Assembly: GCA_018816705.1 (NCBI GenBank)
Contig: JAHIVG010000025.1
Span: 1 to 41,113 of the forward strand
DNA: 41,113 bases
Direction of reading: 5' to 3'
Source: Nanobdellota archaeon
GTDB lineage: Archaea > Nanobdellota > Nanobdellia > Woesearchaeales > JAHIVG01
Below, in pieces: positions 39,609 through 41,113 of the stretch. Position numbers and translations under genes: made by a program. Numbering within the stretch: the first letter of the stretch is position 1; every line of letters starts with the position of its first letter. The notes beneath the pieces are model-generated. The model saw nothing but the letters and a program-made list of their open reading frames with translations, made no database searches and had not been told where the DNA came from.

Positions 39609-41113
39609 ATGATAGACCTCAAGAAGATATCCTCGAAGTGGCAGAAGCGCTGGGAGGACAAGGACGCCTTCAAAGCGAGAGAGGATCCTGACCGTAAGAA
39701 GTTCTACTGCCTGGAGATGTTCCCCTACCCGAGCGCGACATTACATATCGGCCACTTGAGAAACTACTCCATCGGCGACGCCTTCGCAAGATTCAAGCGC
39801 CTGCAGGGCTTCAACGTCATCTATCCTATGGGCTATGACGCCTTCGGCCTGCCTGCAGAGAATGCTGCGATAAAGCACAAGATAGATCCAGAGAAGTGGA
39901 CTTTCGACAATATCAATTCAATCAGGAAGCAGCAGAAGGCCATGGGGCTGAGCTATGACTGGAGCAGAGAGATAATCACCTGCACGCCTGAATACTACAA
40001 GTGGAACCAGTGGATCTTCCTCAAGCTCTTCGAGAAAGGCCTGGCGTACAAGAAAGAGGCCCCTGTGAACTGGTGCCCCAAGTGCAACACAGTTCTTGCC
40101 AACGAGCAGGTCAAGGACGGAAAATGCTGGAGATGCAGCGCAGAAGTTGAAGAGAAGAACCTCAGCCAGTGGTTCCTCAAGATCACCGATTATGCAGATG
40201 AACTCTTGTCAGGCTTAGATAAACTCCAACATTGGCCCGAGCGCGTCAAGACCATGCAGAAGAATTGGATAGGCAAGAGCCATGGCATCGAGATACACTT
40301 CAATCTGGAAGACGATTCAAGAGTCCTGCCTATGTACACCACCCGGCCGGATACCATCTTCAGCGTCACATTCGTAGTGATAGCCCCTGAACACCCGCTG
40401 GTGGACGAGCTGGTAAAAGGCACAAAATACGAAAAAGACGTCGAGGCCATCAGGAAGAAAGTAAAGAAGCAATCCATAATCGAACGCACCACTCCAGAAG
40501 GCAAGGACAAGATAGGCTGCTTCCTCGGCAAGCACGTCATCAACCCAGCCAACGGCGAGAAGGTACCGGTCTGGATAGCGAACTTCGTGGTTCAGGACTA
40601 TGGCACAGGCATCGTCATGGCTGATGCACATGACCAGCGCGACTTCGAGTTCGCAAGAAAATACAAGATTCCCCTCAAATTCGTAATCTCAGACGACGGC
40701 TCTCGTATAAACCCTGAAAAAGCGACAAGGGCCTTCATAAGCGACGGCGTCCTTTTCGACTCGGGCGAGTTCTCCGGCATGGACAACCAGGAAGCTATTC
40801 CTGACATGATTGACTGGCTCGTGAAGAAGAAGGCAGGGAAGAGATCAGTGAACTACAAGCTGAAGGACTGGCTGATAAGCAGGCAGCGTTACTGGGGCAC
40901 TCCTATCCCGATAATCCACTGCGAGAGCTGCGGCCCCCAGCCGGCAACTATCCCTGTCATCCTTCCCAAGAAGGTCAAGTTTGCTAAGGGCAACCCGCTG
41001 GAAACAGCCAAGGATTTCGTCAACGCAAAATGCCCGAAATGCGGCTCCCACGCAAGAAGAGAGACCGACACCATGGACACTTTCGTCGATTCCTCTTGGT
41101 ATTTCATGCGCTA
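39609..41113 (+). CDS. leuS: Leucyl-tRNA synthetase, bacterial type (5' part; runs off the window)
   Basis: 501 codons to the window edge. The HIGH motif is HIGH at 46-49, in YCLEMFPYPSATLHIGHLRNYSIGDAFARFKRLQGFNVIYPMGYDAFGLPAENAAI, which has the bacterial LeuRS layout rather than the archaeal one. Zinc-binding WCPKCNTVLANEQV...CWRC, editing-domain TTRPDTIFSVTFVVIAPEHPLV, GTGIVMADAHDQRDFEFA and the WLISRQRYWGTPIPI block are also seen. KMSKS lies beyond the window. The start ATG 39609 is about 25 nt after GCTTTAAAAA (about 39577-39586). It would charge tRNA-Leu, including the tRNA gene 2 kb upstream. Confidence 0.94.
   Translation, partial: MIDLKKISSKWQKRWEDKDAFKAREDPDRKKFYCLEMFPYPSATLHIGHLRNYSIGDAFARFKRLQGFNVIYPMGYDAFGLPAENAAIKHKIDPEKWTFDNINSIRKQQKAMGLSYDWSREIITCTPEYYKWNQWIFLKLFEKGLAYKKEAPVNWCPKCNTVLANEQVKDGKCWRCSAEVEEKNLSQWFLKITDYADELLSGLDKLQHWPERVKTMQKNWIGKSHGIEIHFNLEDDSRVLPMYTTRPDTIFSVTFVVIAPEHPLVDELVKGTKYEKDVEAIRKKVKKQSIIERTTPEGKDKIGCFLGKHVINPANGEKVPVWIANFVVQDYGTGIVMADAHDQRDFEFARKYKIPLKFVISDDGSRINPEKATRAFISDGVLFDSGEFSGMDNQEAIPDMIDWLVKKKAGKRSVNYKLKDWLISRQRYWGTPIPIIHCESCGPQPATIPVILPKKVKFAKGNPLETAKDFVNAKCPKCGSHARRETDTMDTFVDSSWYFMR

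Noticed and set aside
1-41113. CRISPR array or cas genes
   Set aside because: No regularly spaced repeats were seen. The repeat-rich block at 3980-4422 is made of inverted repeats with irregular spacing, and no Cas-like protein is encoded.

Overview
The window looks chromosomal and archaeal. It carries an archaeal ribosomal protein/RNA polymerase cluster (S13-S4-S11-Rpo3-tRNA-Leu-L18e-L13-S9-Rpo10), replication factor C large subunit, a Nop5/fibrillarin pair, a TrmB-type regulator and isoprenoid-lipid enzymes. TATA boxes lie about 22-28 nt upstream of many start codons, which fits leaderless mRNAs. The short Nop5, the short RfcL, a bacterial-type leucyl-tRNA synthetase, and two MNT-HEPN modules together suggest a DPANN-type archaeon (Woesearchaeota/Pacearchaeota-like). 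That placement is inference.

Layout. 1-3.9 kb: 2H phosphoesterase, DPH6-like ATP pyrophosphatase, AlkD-like repair protein, an orphan gene and rfcL. 3.9-4.5 kb: a non-coding block packed with nested and tandem inverted repeats. 4.5-10.4 kb: valS, a first MNT-HEPN module whose HEPN gene has an in-frame stop, an M29 aminopeptidase, and nop5-flpA. 10.4-13.6 kb: a three-gene ABC importer divergent from a TrmB regulator. 13.6-19.6 kb: a four-gene minus-strand operon of a GT4-HAD fusion, a GH15 hydrolase, a TreT-like glycosyltransferase and an MscS channel, which reads as a compatible-solute/osmotic-stress unit. 19.7-27.8 kb: DsbA-like membrane protein, orphan genes (one interrupted by TGA), radical SAM/SPASM protein, cysS, then the operon MNT-HEPN-AlaX-M24 peptidase. 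27.8-31.4 kb: cutA and three isoprenoid genes. 31.4-35.2 kb: a more accessory stretch with a cupin gene split by an IS630-like element (transposase probably made by -1 frameshifting), an AT-rich HAD gene between 34-nt direct repeats, tsaC and an orphan. 35.3-38.9 kb: the ribosomal/RNAP operon. The end holds a strong RNA-like hairpin, an AT-rich orphan and the 5' part of leuS.

The most notable observation is a tRNA-Leu(GAG) gene at 37439-37568. It begins inside the rpoD reading frame and is only recognisable after removing two introns: 13 nt at position 37/38, which contains the rpoD stop codon, and 31 nt at position 59/60 in the T-loop. Next in interest are the inverted-repeat block before valS, palindromic operator candidates at the promoters of both MNT-HEPN modules, and two divergent gene pairs that appear to share a single TATA box.
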